Source of the DNA: Procambarus clarkii
Lineage: Eukaryota; Arthropoda; Malacostraca; Decapoda; Cambaridae
Length of the DNA stretch: 64,000 bases
Reading direction: 5' to 3'
Assembly (NCBI RefSeq): GCF_040958095.1
Contig: NC_091217.1
Span: 9,457,374 to 9,521,373, forward strand
Shown here piece by piece: positions 10,880-23,306 of this stretch. The translations under genes were made by a program, and so were the position numbers. The notes under the pieces were generated by a model. The model ran no database searches. It worked only from the letters and a program-made list of their open reading frames with translations, and was not told where the DNA came from. Within the stretch, counting starts at the first letter, position 1; each line of letters starts with the position of its first letter.

Positions 10880-11179
10880 TAATTTAGCCACGATATTGTG
10901 ACTCATCGCCTGCTTCGGTGCCGATCTTCAAGAGTCAAGGAGAATGAGTGAAGTAGCAGCCTATAGTGGTGTTGAGTCAGGAGCCACTATAGCAAGAGGG
11001 TCGTAAACCTCTTGCTCAACAACCACTCACTAAATCTGGTAACCATTGTTCCGAAGAAATATTACAATTTAAATTGTAATTTATGCACGTCGATTATATT
11101 ATATCTCATTTGAAGCCACAGTGTTGAGGATAAATTATACAAGAATCATCCCATATAATCTATTGATGGGGGCTCTCTC

Positions 11180-11252
11180 ACGTACTCACCTGGGTGTGGT
11201 TGCGGGGGGGGGGGGGGGTTGAGCTTCGGCTCTTTGGTCCCGCCTCGTGTTT
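11180..11252 (-). mobile_element. CR1-like LINE 3' terminus
   Basis: The terminal motif cgtactcacctgggtgtggt, a G tract and gcttcggctctttggtcccg match the end of the LINE fragment at 2103. Little or no coding sequence remains. Confidence 0.6.
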
Positions 11253-11523
11253 GTATAGTGGTGAAATTGGCCATATTCGAGGGCTCTTGTGTTCATTACT
11301 ACGGGATGTTTATTCTTTGGCTGTAGTAAACATTATTGCAATCTTTGCAAGGAATCTTGCACACACCGGCCCCCTGAGCATTTTATATTTAGATAAATAT
11401 TGATAAAATCATTACCAACTTCATCTAAGTAATTGAAAATCAATTTAGCTTTCTAATTTTACATATATTTTTAGCAGCATGGTCTGTGTGAAACAAGTCA
11501 TTCTCCTTCGCCACCTACTCACT

Positions 11524-11685
11524 ATCACATCAACACAATCACTAGGCCTAGTCCATCACCATCACTAGGCCAAGAACATCACCATAACATCAACACCATC
11601 ACTAGGCCTAGCCCATCACCATCACTAGGCCAAGAACATCACCATGACATCAACACCATCACTAGGCCATCATCAAGTCATCACC
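11524..11685 (+). repeat. 60-bp minisatellite, about 2.7 copies
   Basis: Unit with catcaccatcactaggcc and aagaacatcaccat, repeated with few changes. Confidence 0.85.
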
Positions 11686-11814
11686 TTCCGATGATTCAGA
11701 CGATCAGCGTCCCGGCGGCCCGGTCTCTGACATCACCGTCTCCGCCGGAAACTTGGGCCCCAACGTCAGTCAGACGGCCTTTGGCACATATCGATTCTGG
11801 GTTGTCTGGAAGTG

Positions 11815-12047
11815 GAGCAACAGCAGCAGCACCAGCAGCAGCAGAAACGGCAGCAGCAGCAGACACAGTAGCAACCGCAGCAGCACCAGCAGCAACGGTA
11901 ACAGCAGCAGCAGCGACAGCAGCAGCAGTAGCACCAGCGACAGCAGCAGCACCAGCAGCAGTAGCATCAGCGACAGTAGCAGCAACCACAACAACAGTAG
12001 CACTACCAGCAGTAATAACAACACCATCAACAACTATCATACGCTGG
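11815..12047 (+). repeat. Imperfect (CAG/AAC)n trinucleotide tract
   Basis: CAG triplets interrupted by CAC, AAC, GAC and TAG. Open frames for polySer, polyAla or polyLeu on both strands follow from the repeat; no domain is present. Confidence 0.85.
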
Positions 12048-12098
12048 CAGCAGCCTCAATAAAAGACTAGTAGCACAACTACTACTGATATCGTCCCC

Positions 12099-14640
12099 AT
12101 CACCACCACTACCTGCACCACCACCACTACCTGCACCACCACCACCACTACCAGCACCACCACCACCACTACCAGCACCACCACCACCACTACCAGCACC
12201 ACCACCACCACTACCTGCACCACCACCACCACTACCTGCACCACCACCACCACTACCAGCACCACCACCACCACTACCTGCACCACCACCACCACTACCT
12301 GCACCACCACCACCACTACCAGCACCACCACCACCACTACCTGCACCACCACCACCACTACCTGCACCACCACCACCACTACCAGCACCACCACCACCAC
12401 TACCAGCACCACCACCACCACTACCAGCACCACCACCAACACTACCTGCACCACCACCACCACTACCAGCACCACCACCACCACCACTACCAGCACCACC
12501 ACCACCACTACCAGCACCACCACCACCACTACCAGCACCACCACCACCACTACCAGCACCACCACCACCACTACCAGCACCACCACCACCACTACCAGCA
12601 CCACCACCACTACCAGCACCACCACCACCACTACCTGCACCACCACCACCACTACCAGCACCACCACCACCACTACCTGCACCACCACCACCACTACCAG
12701 CACCACCACCACCACTACCTGCACCACCACCACTACCACCACTACCACTACCAGCACCACCACCACCACTACCAGCACCACCACCACCACTACCAGCACC
12801 ACCACCACTACCAGCACCACCACCACCACTACCTGCACCACCACCACCACTACCAGCACCACCACCACCACTACCTGCACCACCACCACTACCACCACTA
12901 CCAGCACCACCACCACCACTACCAGCACCACCACCACCACTACCAGCACCACCACCACCACTACCAGCACCACCACCACCACTACCAGCACCACCACCAC
13001 CACTACCTGCACCACCACCACTACCAGCACCACCACCACCACTACCTGCACCACCACTACCACTACCTGCGCCACCACCACCACTACCAGCACCACCACC
13101 ACCACTACCTGCACCACCACCACCACTACCTGCACCACCACCACCACTACCAGCACCACCACCACCACTACCTGCACCACCACCACCACTACCAGCACCA
13201 CCACCACCACTACCAGCACCACCACCACCACTACCAGCACCACCACCACTACCAGCACCACCACCACCACTACCTGCACCACCACCACCACTACCTGCAC
13301 CACCACCACCACTACCTGCACCACCACCACCACTACCTGCACCACCACCACCACTACCAGCACCACCACCACTACCAGCACCACCACCACCACTACCAGC
13401 ACCACCACCACCACTACCAGCACCACCACCACCACTACCAGCACCACCACCACTACCAGCACCACCACCACCACTACCTGCACCACCACCACCACTACCA
13501 GCACCACCACCACCACTACCAGCACCACCACCACCACTACCAGCACCACCACCACTACCAGCACCACCACCACCACTACCTGCACCACCACCACCACTAC
13601 CTGCACCACCACCACCACTACCTGCACCACCACCACCACTACCAGCACCACCACCACCACTACCAGCACCACCACCACCACTACCAGCACCACCACCACC
13701 ACTACCAGCACCACCACCACCACTACCTGCACCACCACCACCACTACCTGCACCACCACCACCACTACCAGCACCACCACCACCACTACCTGCACCACCA
13801 CCACCACTACCTGCACCACCACCACCACTACCTGCACCACCACCACCACTACCAGCACCACCACCACCACTACCAGCACCACCACCACCACTACCAGCAC
13901 CACCACCACCACTACCTGCACCACCACCACCACTACCAGCACCACCACCACCACTACCAGCACCACCACCACCACTACCAGCACCACCACCACCACTACC
14001 TGCACCACCACCACCACTACCTGCACCACCACCACCACTACCTGCACCACCACCACCACTACCAGCACCACCACCACCACTACCAGCACCACCACCACCA
14101 CTACCAGCACCACCACCACCACTACCTGCACCACCACCACTACCAGCACCACCACCACCACTACCAGCACCACCACCACCACTACCTGCACCACCACCAC
14201 CACTACCTGCACCACCACCACCACTACCAGCACCACCACCACCACTACCAGCACCACCACCACCACTACCAGCACCACCACCACCACTACCAGCACCACC
14301 ACCACTACCAGCACCACCACCACCACTACCAGCACCACCACCACCACTACCAGCACCACCACCACCACTACCAGCACCACCACCACCACTACCTGCACCA
14401 CCACCACTACCAGCACCACCACCACCACTACCTGCACCACCACCACCACTACCAGCACCACCACCACCACTACCAGCACCACCACCACCACTACCTGCAC
14501 CACCACCACCACTACCTGCACCACCACCACCACTACCTGCACCACCACCACCACTACCTGCACCACCACCACCACTACCTGCACCACCACCACCACTACC
14601 TGCACCACCACCACCACTACCAGCACCACCACCACCACAG
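12099..14640 (+). repeat. 2.5-kb minisatellite of 21-bp units (CAC-rich), about 120 copies
   Basis: Main unit accaccaccaccactacc(a/t)gc, with 18-bp and 24-bp variants and A/T polymorphism in the TGC/AGC position. The minus strand consists of GGT runs and remains open for 860 codons of Val with Leu/Gln; this is not considered a gene. It is the largest array in the window. Confidence 0.97.
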
Positions 14641-14709
14641 GGAGGCCCTCGTTACTAACGCCTCTCCTTGCCGGATGTTGGCGCTCCTGTCACTCATCGT
14701 GTGCCATCC

Positions 14710-15335
14710 CAACACCCACTCAAGGGTAGGTGGGTGTTGTTCTTCCCTACACCCACTCAAGGATAGGTGGGTGTTGTTCTTCCCTACACCCACTCAAGGG
14801 TAGGTGGGTGTTGTTCTGCCCTACACCCACTCAAGGATAGGTGGGTGTTGTTCTTCCCTACACCCACTCAAGGGTAGGTGGGTGTTGTTCTTCCCTACAC
14901 CCACTCAAGGATAGGTGGGTGTTGTTCTTCCCTACACCCACTCAAGGATAGGTGGGTGTTGTTCTTCCCTACACCCACTCAAGGATAGGTGGGTGTTGTT
15001 CTTCCCTACACCCACTCAAGGGTAGGTGGGTGTTGTTCTTCCCTACACCCACTCAAGGATAGGTGGGTGTTGTTCTTCCCTACACCCACTCAAGGATAGG
15101 TGGGTGTTGTTCTTCCCTACACCCACTCAAGGATAGGTGGGTGTTGTTCTTCCCTACACCCACTCAAGGATAGGTGGGTGTTGTTCTTCCCTACACCCAC
15201 TCAAGGGTAGGTGGGTGTTGTTCTTCCTTACACCCACTCAAGGGTAGGTGGGTGTTGTTCTTCCCTACACCCACTCAAGGATAGGTGGGTGTTGTTCTTC
15301 CCTACACCCACTCAAGGATAGGTGTGTGTTGTTCT
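14710..15335 (+). repeat. 40-bp minisatellite with internal hairpin, about 15.5 copies
   Basis: Unit tgggtgttgttcttccctac plus acccactcaagg(a/g)taggtgg. Each junction can pair cacccac with gtgggtg around caaggataggt, so every unit may form a hairpin. The copies differ mainly at one a/g position. Confidence 0.95.
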
Positions 15336-15528
15336 CATTAACACAACACTCATGCCCACGTTCTGGTATTGTGGGAGTTGTGTGTGTGGGTCGTCATTCA
15401 TTATAGTGTGTTGTACGTGCATGCTCGTACATCCGTGAAATTGTGTTTGTAGTTCCTGTCTGGCCTGTTAGAGCCTCCCAGCCCTGGCTCAGGTGTTGTC
15501 ACTAGACCCTAACTCTGGCCTCGATAAC

Positions 15529-15783
15529 TCGAGCCTGGCAGCTGAGTGGACAGCGCTTCGGATTCGTAGTCCTGAGGTTCCGGGTTCGATTCCGGCGCCG
15601 GCAGAGACAAATGGACAGAGTTTCATTCACCCCCGATGCCCCTGTTAGCTATCAGTAAATAGGTACCTGGGGGTTAGACAGCTGCAACGGGCTGCTTCCT
15701 GGGGGATGTTTAACAGAAAGGAGGCCTGGTCGAGGACCGGGCCGCGGGGACGCTAAGCCCCGAAATCATCTCAAGATAACCCT
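15529..15783 (+). mobile_element. tRNA-derived SINE, family A (copy 1)
   Basis: tRNA-like head with A box (gctgagtggacagcg) and B box (gggttcgattcc). The body gcagtaaataggtacctggg-type motif and the tail ggcctggtcgaggaccgggc...ccccgaaatcatctcaagat are shared with copies at 18127, 18644, 19470, 41905 and 49705. Confidence 0.85.
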
Positions 15784-15786
15784 CAA

Positions 15787-16746
15787 GAGAGGCCCGGCTC
15801 GGGGTGTAGAAGACCTCCCACAACCCTCCCCAGGTATGGCCACTCACACACTGGCTCACTCTACCTTGTGTAAGGTGCGGGGTTAGACCAGTCACGTAAG
15901 TAAGACTTACATGAAATCAGAGATCAGTAAGTTTTTGATGCCTGACGTTGTTCATTCCTTTACCAACAAAGATAATAACTTCATTCAATTATTATTACCT
16001 GGTGCACAATCTTCCACATTTCTTGACAACGTTCTCTATAACACAGCATGTCTTCCACTGTTGTTGTTGTTATTTAAGATTTAGCTTTTTAGATTAAGAT
16101 TTTTAGAACAAAATGTCCATGTAGCACGGGCTATGGTGAGCCCGTAATGGTATGGTAGCCCGAACCTTCCACATTCCTCTTCCTTAATGATAGACAGAAG
16201 CTGTTTACCAGCCAGGGAGGGAGGGTGGGGTGTAAGGGGTGAGTAAGGGGGGGTTGGAGTTGTGTAGGCAGTAAATCGATGACTATTTTAATAATTCCGT
16301 CAGGCCAGGGATGGGCCAAGGTCAGGCGGCCATGACCTCTGACCTACCTGCCGCGTGTGAACACAGGGTCATCTTGTACGATAGTGAGCGTACAGTCCTG
16401 TAAACGAACTCATTTCTGAATAATCAAAAGGTCAGAAGACAGGGACAAAGTGCCTATTCATCTACTCAGTATAGCAGGACAGACGAAGACAAAATAATTT
16501 AATTTCAGATATTATCAAAGTACTCACCAGGAGGCGGTGAGTCAACATCGCTGCAGAGCAAGACAACTCACTCAACGTGATGAGTGATGAATGAAGATCA
16601 AAGGTGTCGGGGAAGTTAGCAAGTGGGAGATTTTCCTCAGAGTGAAGAATGAGCCATGAAGGTGATGAGTTCTAGTTACGTAGATGTTACTGAGACCATG
16701 TGAACAACTTACACGTGCCAGGGAGTAAGACCTACACAACTGGCGA
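15787..16746. other. No gene or clear repeat seen
   Basis: Mixed-composition sequence. I find no frame or splice pattern worth reporting. Confidence 0.5.
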
Positions 16747-16984
<238 letters not shown>

Positions 16985-17359
16985 CAGAGTCCTGAGACTA
17001 ATCAAAATGTATTTGAAGTAAATGAAGGAGCTTGACGTGAAGAAGGCACCATCTTTCAAGAACACACAAACAAACATTTATTGTGTAAACATACTGATGG
17101 TATATTCCTGGCAGTAAACTTAAGTATAAATATACAACCTGAATTATGACCCGAGTATTATTAGAAAATCTTTGACAATATTATGCAACGTTCTTAATAT
17201 ATGAACCTAAGAATAAAGGCAATTGGAGAATACTGACCCATATACGAGTTAGCTCCTACTTATATCTATCAAAATATTATGAATAAGTGCTCTAGATATC
17301 CAGTCAATATAACGAGACGATATCAAGATATTGCAAGGAAACGAAGAGGACGAATATAT

Positions 17360-17360
17360 G

Positions 17361-17419
<59 letters not shown>

Positions 17420-17422
17420 AAA
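17360..17422 (+). repeat. (AAAT)n microsatellite
   Basis: About 15 TAAA units. Confidence 0.95.
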
Positions 17423-17559
17423 ATATAAAAATGAAAAATAATTACGAAACCAAGGATGCCCAATTTTCATTACATAAAATGACACATAACTTTTACGCTC
17501 AGCGAACTGCAAATTCACGACTTTATCATTTTTATTTGATAAATGTTCAGAAAAAAAAA

Positions 17560-17751
17560 TATGTTGCGCCGCACCACACAGTGTCTCCAGAACTCTTCAA
17601 GACAGACTCTGCGGCGCTCTGCAGCGTCTTGGTGGCGGAAACTATTGGGCACTATGACTCACATGGCAGAGCTATTCTCTCTTTGTTTCTTGATGCTTTC
17701 AAAGAACATTTGGCAAAGTTGAACACATCAAACTTTTCAGAGAACTGTTAG
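17560..17751 (+). pseudogene. Protein-like stretch of unknown origin
   Basis: One frame reads about 60 codons with balanced composition (SPELFKTDSAALCSVLVAET, then GHYDSHGRAILSLFLDAF) before TAG at 17749-17751. No clear start or acceptor is visible. It could be a decayed exon or a transposase remnant. I do not recognise the family. Confidence 0.25.
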
Positions 17752-18126
17752 TGGAGCAAGTCTGTCGTGTCGCCAGATATCTGTGTGTTTCGTATAAGAT
17801 ATGCAAAGTACTTGTGAAATGGAGTAATGTGCACACATAATATTTTACCTAACGAATGCACTCAAATAAGATGCTGGTTTTAGTACTGCCTATCGTGATC
17901 CATTGATGAATGAGCTAAGTCAGCAGAGCTGACTGTCATAGATGCATTAAGTAGAGACCTAAAAGTGTCTGAACAAGTGGAAATTTGAGAATACAATTGG
18001 AGACAAACGAGGCTGAGAAGGGACACATACAGAGACGGACGATGTCAACATCCCAGCCATCACTAGTTACTATTCTAGTAATAATAGTATTATTATCAGG
18101 TAATATTATCCTGGACAGGGTGGTTT

Positions 18127-18370
18127 CTTGAGGTTATCTTGAGATGATTTCGGGGCTTTTTAGTGTCCCCGCGGCCCGGTCCTCGACCAGGCCTCCACCC
18201 CCAGGAAGCAGCCTGTGACAGCTGACTAACACCCAGGTACCTATTTTACTGCTAGGTAACAGGGGCATAGGGTGAAAGAAACTCTGCCCATTGTTTCTCG
18301 CCGGCGCCTGGGATCGAACCCAGGACCACATGATCACAAGTCCAGCGTGCTGTCCGCTACCGACCGGTGG
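18127..18370 (-). mobile_element. tRNA-derived SINE, family A (copy 2)
   Basis: Minus-strand copy. The tail (gatgatttcggggctttt read on plus) is at 18141 and the tRNA head with B box (gggatcgaacccagg on plus) at 18309. Its body gives the ttactgctaggtaacagggg motif. Confidence 0.85.
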
Positions 18371-18639
18371 AATAACTGGCAAGAATTCATTCACTCCCGA
18401 CGCCTGCGGACTCCCGGCCGTAGTCAGCAACCAGCAGCAATTAGCACTCTGAATGGAAAACAAACTACTGGATCGCATTCTGAAAAAAACACAACGTTGA
18501 ATACAATAACCGAAGGGGGTGTTCAAGACTAGAGACCCGACGCTTGGGGCTAGCTTCACCAAAGTTTGCTGGATGACGGATGGGCGTGCAATGCAGTTTG
18601 TTAATGTTTCCTTACCGATTAAAAGTACAATGGGGCGAA

Positions 18640-18895
18640 TGGGGCCTCGTAGCCTGGTGGATAGCGCGCAGGACTCGTAATTCTGTGGCGCGGGTTCGTT
18701 TCCCGCACGAGGCAGAAACAAATGGGCAAAGTTTCTTTCACCCTGAATGCCCCTGTTACCTAGCAGTAAATAGGTACCTGGGTGTTAGTCAGCTGTCACG
18801 GGCTGCTTCCTGAGGGTGGAGGCCTGGTCGAGGACCGGGCCGCGGGGACACTAAAAAAGCCCCGAAATCATCTCAAGATAACCTCAAGATAACCT
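18640..18895 (+). mobile_element. tRNA-derived SINE, family A (copy 3), intact tRNA head
   Basis: The head at 18644-18713 still folds as a cloverleaf. It has a 7-bp acceptor stem (gcctcgt/acgaggc), a 5-bp T stem (gcggg/cccgc) and an anticodon stem around loop ctcgtaa (anticodon CGT, Thr-like). The body and the tail (aaatcatctcaagataacct) follow without interruption, so this is a SINE and not a free tRNA gene. Confidence 0.85.
18644..18713 (+). tRNA. tRNA-like head of SINE (Thr CGT-like cloverleaf)
   Basis: Acceptor, D, anticodon and T arms can all be paired, and the A and B boxes are present. It is likely to be the internal Pol III promoter of the SINE. Use as a real tRNA is doubtful because no terminator follows the head. 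Confidence 0.4.
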
Positions 18896-19187
18896 ACATG
18901 ATACAACATGGGCTTATATTTCAAGATACAACATGGGCCTATATATTTCAAATTCAGTATGTCTAGTCCCCGTAGCCTCCCGGGAATAAGTAGGAGGCGG
19001 TTATAAGGGAGTGTTGTGGGAGCGTGAGACGGCAGCTGGCGCTGTGTTAAACACTCCCTCAAGTCTTGACGTGCACTTGATTGATCACTGGGCGTGGGAG
19101 ATGAGAGAACCATTCTCTTCGTAGCTTGAGGTGTTCTAGTGACGTGGGCTCCCGTGACGTGTTAGTGTGGGAGAGCATTGTTTGAGT

Positions 19188-19320
<133 letters not shown>

Positions 19321-19469
19321 CTATTAATTCAAAAGTTTAGCGAACAATAAATGAAATATTAAATTACATACATAATGTATGCTTTACAAAAGTAATTATA
19401 ACCATTATTAAAAACTGCTTGAAAGTCTCCTTCAAACTCGGCAAGTGCCGTAAAGGGAACCTCACTAGC

Positions 19470-19712
19470 GAGGGAGCCGGTCGGCCGAGCGGACAGCACG
19501 CTGGACTTGTGATCCTGTGGTCCTGGGTTCGATCCCGGGCGCCGGCGAGAACCAATGGGCAGAGTTTCTTTCACCCTATGCCCCTGTTACCTAGCAGTAA
19601 AATAGGTACCTGGGTGTTAGTCAGCTGTCACGGGCTGCTTCCGGGGGGGGGGGGTGGAGGCCTGGTCGAGGACCGGGCCGCGGGGACACTAAAAAGCCCC
19701 GAAATCATCTCA
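19470..19712 (+). mobile_element. tRNA-derived SINE, family A (copy 4)
   Basis: The head gccggtcggccgagcggaca, with B box gggttcgatcccggg, is followed by the family body. It ends ccccgaaatcatctcaagag. A G run (19645-19655) interrupts the body. Confidence 0.85.
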
Positions 19713-19868
19713 AGAGAAGATAGCTCCCCGACCGATTTAACTCACACAAATGAAGGAGAAAATGAGGTGAAGGGTGAGACGCGGCGAGCAGAAAATGAGA
19801 TGTGTGAGGTACAGTGAGTAAAAATGAGGAGTGTATATATATATATATGTGTGTGTGTTTGTTTATGG

Positions 19869-20853
19869 AAAAACCATATTGAAATATGACGGCAACTATG
19901 ATGTTTTCAACGGTTAGGAGTTGATCAGTAGCTAGGCTAGACCGTCTAGCCTTAGGTGTTGATCAGTAGCTAGGCTAGACCGTCTAGCCTTAGGTGTTGA
20001 TCAGTAGCTTGGCTAGACCGTCTAGCCTTAGGTGTTGATCAGTAGCTTGGCTAGACCGTCTAGCCTTAGGTGTTGATCAGTAGCTTGGCTAGACCGTCTA
20101 GCCTTAGGTGTTGATCAGTAGCTTGGCTAGACCGTCTAGCCTTAGGTGTTGATCAGTAGCTTGGCTAGACCGTCTAGCCTTAGGTGTTGATCAGTAGCTT
20201 GGCTAGACCGTCTAGCCTTAGGTGTTGATCAGTAGCTTGGCTAGACCGTCTAGCCTTAGGTGTTGATCAGTAGCTTGGCTAGACCGTCTAGCCTTAGGTG
20301 TTGATCAGTAGCTTGGCTAGACCGTCTAGCCTTAGGTGTTGATCAGTAGCTTGGCTAGACCGTCTAGCCTTAGGTGTTGATCAGTAGCTTGGCTAGACCG
20401 TCTAGCCTTAGGTGTTGATCAGTAGCTTGGCTAGACCGTCTAGCCTTAGGTGTTGATCAGTAGCTAGGCTAGACCGTCTAGCCTTAGGTGTTGATCAGTA
20501 GCTAGGCTAGACCGTCTAGCCTTAGGTGTTGATCAGTAGCTTGGCTAGACCGTCTAGCCTAAGGTGTTGATCAGTAGCTAGGCTAGACCGTCTAGCCTTA
20601 GGTGTTGATCAGTAGCTTGGCTAGACCGTCTAGCCTTAGGTGTTGATCAGTAGCTAGGCTAGACCGTCTAGCCTTAGGTGTTGATCAGTAGCTAGGCTAG
20701 ACCGTCTAGCCTTAGGTGTTGATCAGTAGCTTGGCTAGACCGTCTAGCCTAAGGTGTTGATCAGTAGCTAGGCTAGACCGTCTAGCCTCGCTACTGATCA
20801 ACGCCTGACCGTTGAACAGTTATAACTGCCGTCATATTTCAATGTGGTATTTC
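19869..20853 (+). mobile_element. Foldback element: 38-bp hairpin satellite inside terminal inverted repeats
   Basis: The left flank 19869-19935 (ccatattgaaatatgacggc... ttcaacggttagg...gttgatcagtagc) is answered by the inverted right flank 20790-20853 (gctactgatcaacgcctgac...gccgtcatatttcaatgtgg). Between them lie about 23 tandem 38-bp units. The inverted ends plus a repetitive core match the general design of foldback-type DNA elements. It has no coding capacity. Confidence 0.75.
19917..20788 (+). repeat. 38-bp satellite array with perfect 8-bp-arm palindrome
   Basis: Unit ggtgttgatcagtagct(t/a)g plus gctagaccgtctagcctta. Each unit contains ggctagac-c-gtctagcc, a perfect inverted repeat with a 1-nt centre. 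The copies differ almost only at the t/a position. Confidence 0.96.
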
Positions 20854-20914
20854 CGCACTTGTTGATCAATTTCATGATCGTTGTTGCATGTATATGCATG
20901 CATTCATGCATGTA

Positions 20915-20976
20915 GTATGTATGTATGTATGTATGTATGTATGTATGTATGTATGTATGTATGTATGTATGTATGT
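20915..20976 (+). repeat. (GTAT)n microsatellite
   Basis: About 15 GTAT units directly following the foldback element. Confidence 0.95.
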
Positions 20977-23052
20977 TTGCTTGGCCATAATAATGATTGC
21001 AACAGAGTATATTATGGACAAATAGACAGGGATCCAAAAACCTGCATCACCGAACACAGGAGATCATTTAGATATGGCCAAGAAAGCTGACCTTTATATA
21101 AACGTATGAGACCGATCACAAACTTATATGGGTATAATTCTTGTATAATTTATCCCCCAACACTGTGGCTTCAAATTTCAATCCTTCATAACCAAAATTT
21201 GTATATCTCCTCAGGGCAGTGGTTACCAGATTTGGTGAGCGATTATGTAACAAGGAAGTTATTACTCAATGCTTATACCTCTTCCCAGGACACCTGACTT
21301 GACGCAATAAAAGCAGCTATAGCCATATATATATATATAATAATTGACATGATACGGGTATACATCATCCATAATATATCCCCTGGTGGTATACATGGTA
21401 GAGGGCGGAATGAACCCCAAGTGAAAGAGCGTCAGTTAGCCCTGACCAGCTATTAGTTGACCCTTATGGCACCCGGACGCAAGTGCTACATATCCAAGAC
21501 TATTATTTCCCTCCTGGCAGTATATGCGGGTCACGTGACTTTCCTAATGAGTTCCAATTCCCTGTTCCATCCTCCCTCTCTCTCTCCCAGCCTTCACAGA
21601 CCATAAACTCTCTTCCTTTCTTCTCTGATAGTTCTTATGTCACACATCACTGCATGTTGTCCCTTCGTATTTTTCAAGTTGAATACCTTGATGTGACTCG
21701 ACATTGGTAGCCATTACCGTTGCTTGGGTCATAAAGAGGTTTGTTCAGTTAATGGATTTGAACACAGATACGAACGTGTCATTGTTTACCAAACATTACC
21801 AGAGGCGTCGAGAATGAGTGAATAAACAAATCAAATAATGATAATTAGTGTAGGGAATACACAATGAGCCTTTATACACAGTAATGTCAAATGTAAATAA
21901 ACTCGAAACGAATTCCAGTGTCAGATATCACCTTGACAGCATTTCCCGGACATGCGCACGACCAACGGGCTTTACCTCTTTATTTTGTGACTGATAAACT
22001 TACATATTGCCACGTTTAGGTAATGAATAACGCCGAAGTTTTCATTTTGTATAAATAGACAGCCACATAACCAAGGCCTCTCCTCTAGGCATTACAGCCA
22101 GTCTTCTAAAATTACGCGAGGCCACATCTTGTCTTATGCACTAGGACCATGCATCCTAGTCGTTAATAATTCTACTTAAGTATGATGGCGAAGATCACTG
22201 AAGGGCACCTATAGGGTCTCCTAGGATAATATATTTCTTAAAGGCACCTTCTCGTAATGTTATATGCCTCTGACTGCAACAGTAGAGTTCAACTCAACGA
22301 GTGCATTCAATCCTAGGAAGTTGAGCTGGAGCCTCCGCGCCAACATCAACACACGGGCATAACTGGTATCATCAACACCCACTTACCATTGTAAGTGAGC
22401 TCCTGCCCTGTGTCTCGGGGCAACAGCAAAGTCTTCAACTAGCACTAAGAGGTCATGATGTTTGCCCGACGTGTGGCGCGGCCATTATGTATGCCAACTT
22501 CCGGTACACGCAGTAACGTTCTATATAGCCTAGGTCTACCCTTAACATCGTCCACCTTTGTATCTTTTTTGTAACTTTTCCTGTTTGCGTTGTTTAATTT
22601 ATGCTTGACTGTAAAATTAAAATGATATATAACTAACTCTCCATAAATGTAAATCGCTTAACTTAAACAAAGGAATATATAATATTGACACCTATTAGAG
22701 TAATGAGACTGCATGTGGAATTATTAGAATTTTATGTTTTTTGATAAACTATTCACAAAGACAAGTACATCTGGCAATTTTTTGTTATTAGAAACAAAAT
22801 TGCTTCTAAATGATTTTTATCGAAATATAAATTTATTTAAATTTTTTTATCAGATGTACCTTTTATATGCTGATTTGGTATAATAGGTTATAAAGCTGTA
22901 TATTTAAATAATTCAATATATTACGTCATTACTGGTTAATAAACCAATTCCAATTAAAATAATATTCTCTAGATGTAAACCCCTAGAGATTATTCAGTTG
23001 TCAGTTAAGTGCCACGACCTGTGGAGTGTGGTGATAGTTCAAGTAAACTATA
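20977..23052. other. No gene seen
   Basis: About 2 kb without a convincing exon or known repeat. The right half (22560-23050) is strongly AT-rich. A TATAAATA at 22050 has no correctly spaced initiator. Confidence 0.5.
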
Positions 23053-23055
23053 TAA

Positions 23056-23086
<31 letters not shown>

Positions 23087-23225
23087 AATAATTATTATTA
23101 TTATTTACAAGAAGGTACAATGGGTATGTGAGATTACATAAGATTGGTATTTTACATTCTTGCAAAGCCACTAACAAGCGTAGCGTTTCGGACATCACCA
23201 CTAAGCTCGTTCAGCTCATGCAAAG
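23053..23225 (-). mobile_element. Tail of dispersed repeat family B (minus), with (ATT)n
   Basis: The ATT/AAT tract (23053-23104) is followed by gagattacataagattggt and gcaaagccactaac...gtagcgtttcgg, shared with copies at 35940, 42951, 50281, 53030 and 54110. It probably represents the 3' end of a SINE or LINE with an A/T-rich tail. Confidence 0.55.
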
Positions 23226-23292
23226 TTCTTTCAATTTTGCATTGCTAATGGTCTGTAGTGTGATAGCGGTACGCAGTTACTGGTTGCAAGGT

Positions 23293-23306
23293 AAATCGCC
23301 AGAAAT
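23293..23306 (+). repeat. Target-site duplication, left copy
   Basis: The 14-bp aaatcgccagaaat lies directly before the T run that marks the LINE 3' end. It is identical to the copy at 29299-29312. Confidence 0.9.

Noticed and set aside
12056-14638. 860-codon open frame on the minus strand
   Set aside because: It is the 21-bp array read in a frame without stops; only Val, Leu and Gln occur and no domain exists.
22050-22110. TATAAATA followed by a CAGTC-like initiator
   Set aside because: The possible initiator is about 40 nt or more from the TATA box and only very short frames follow.
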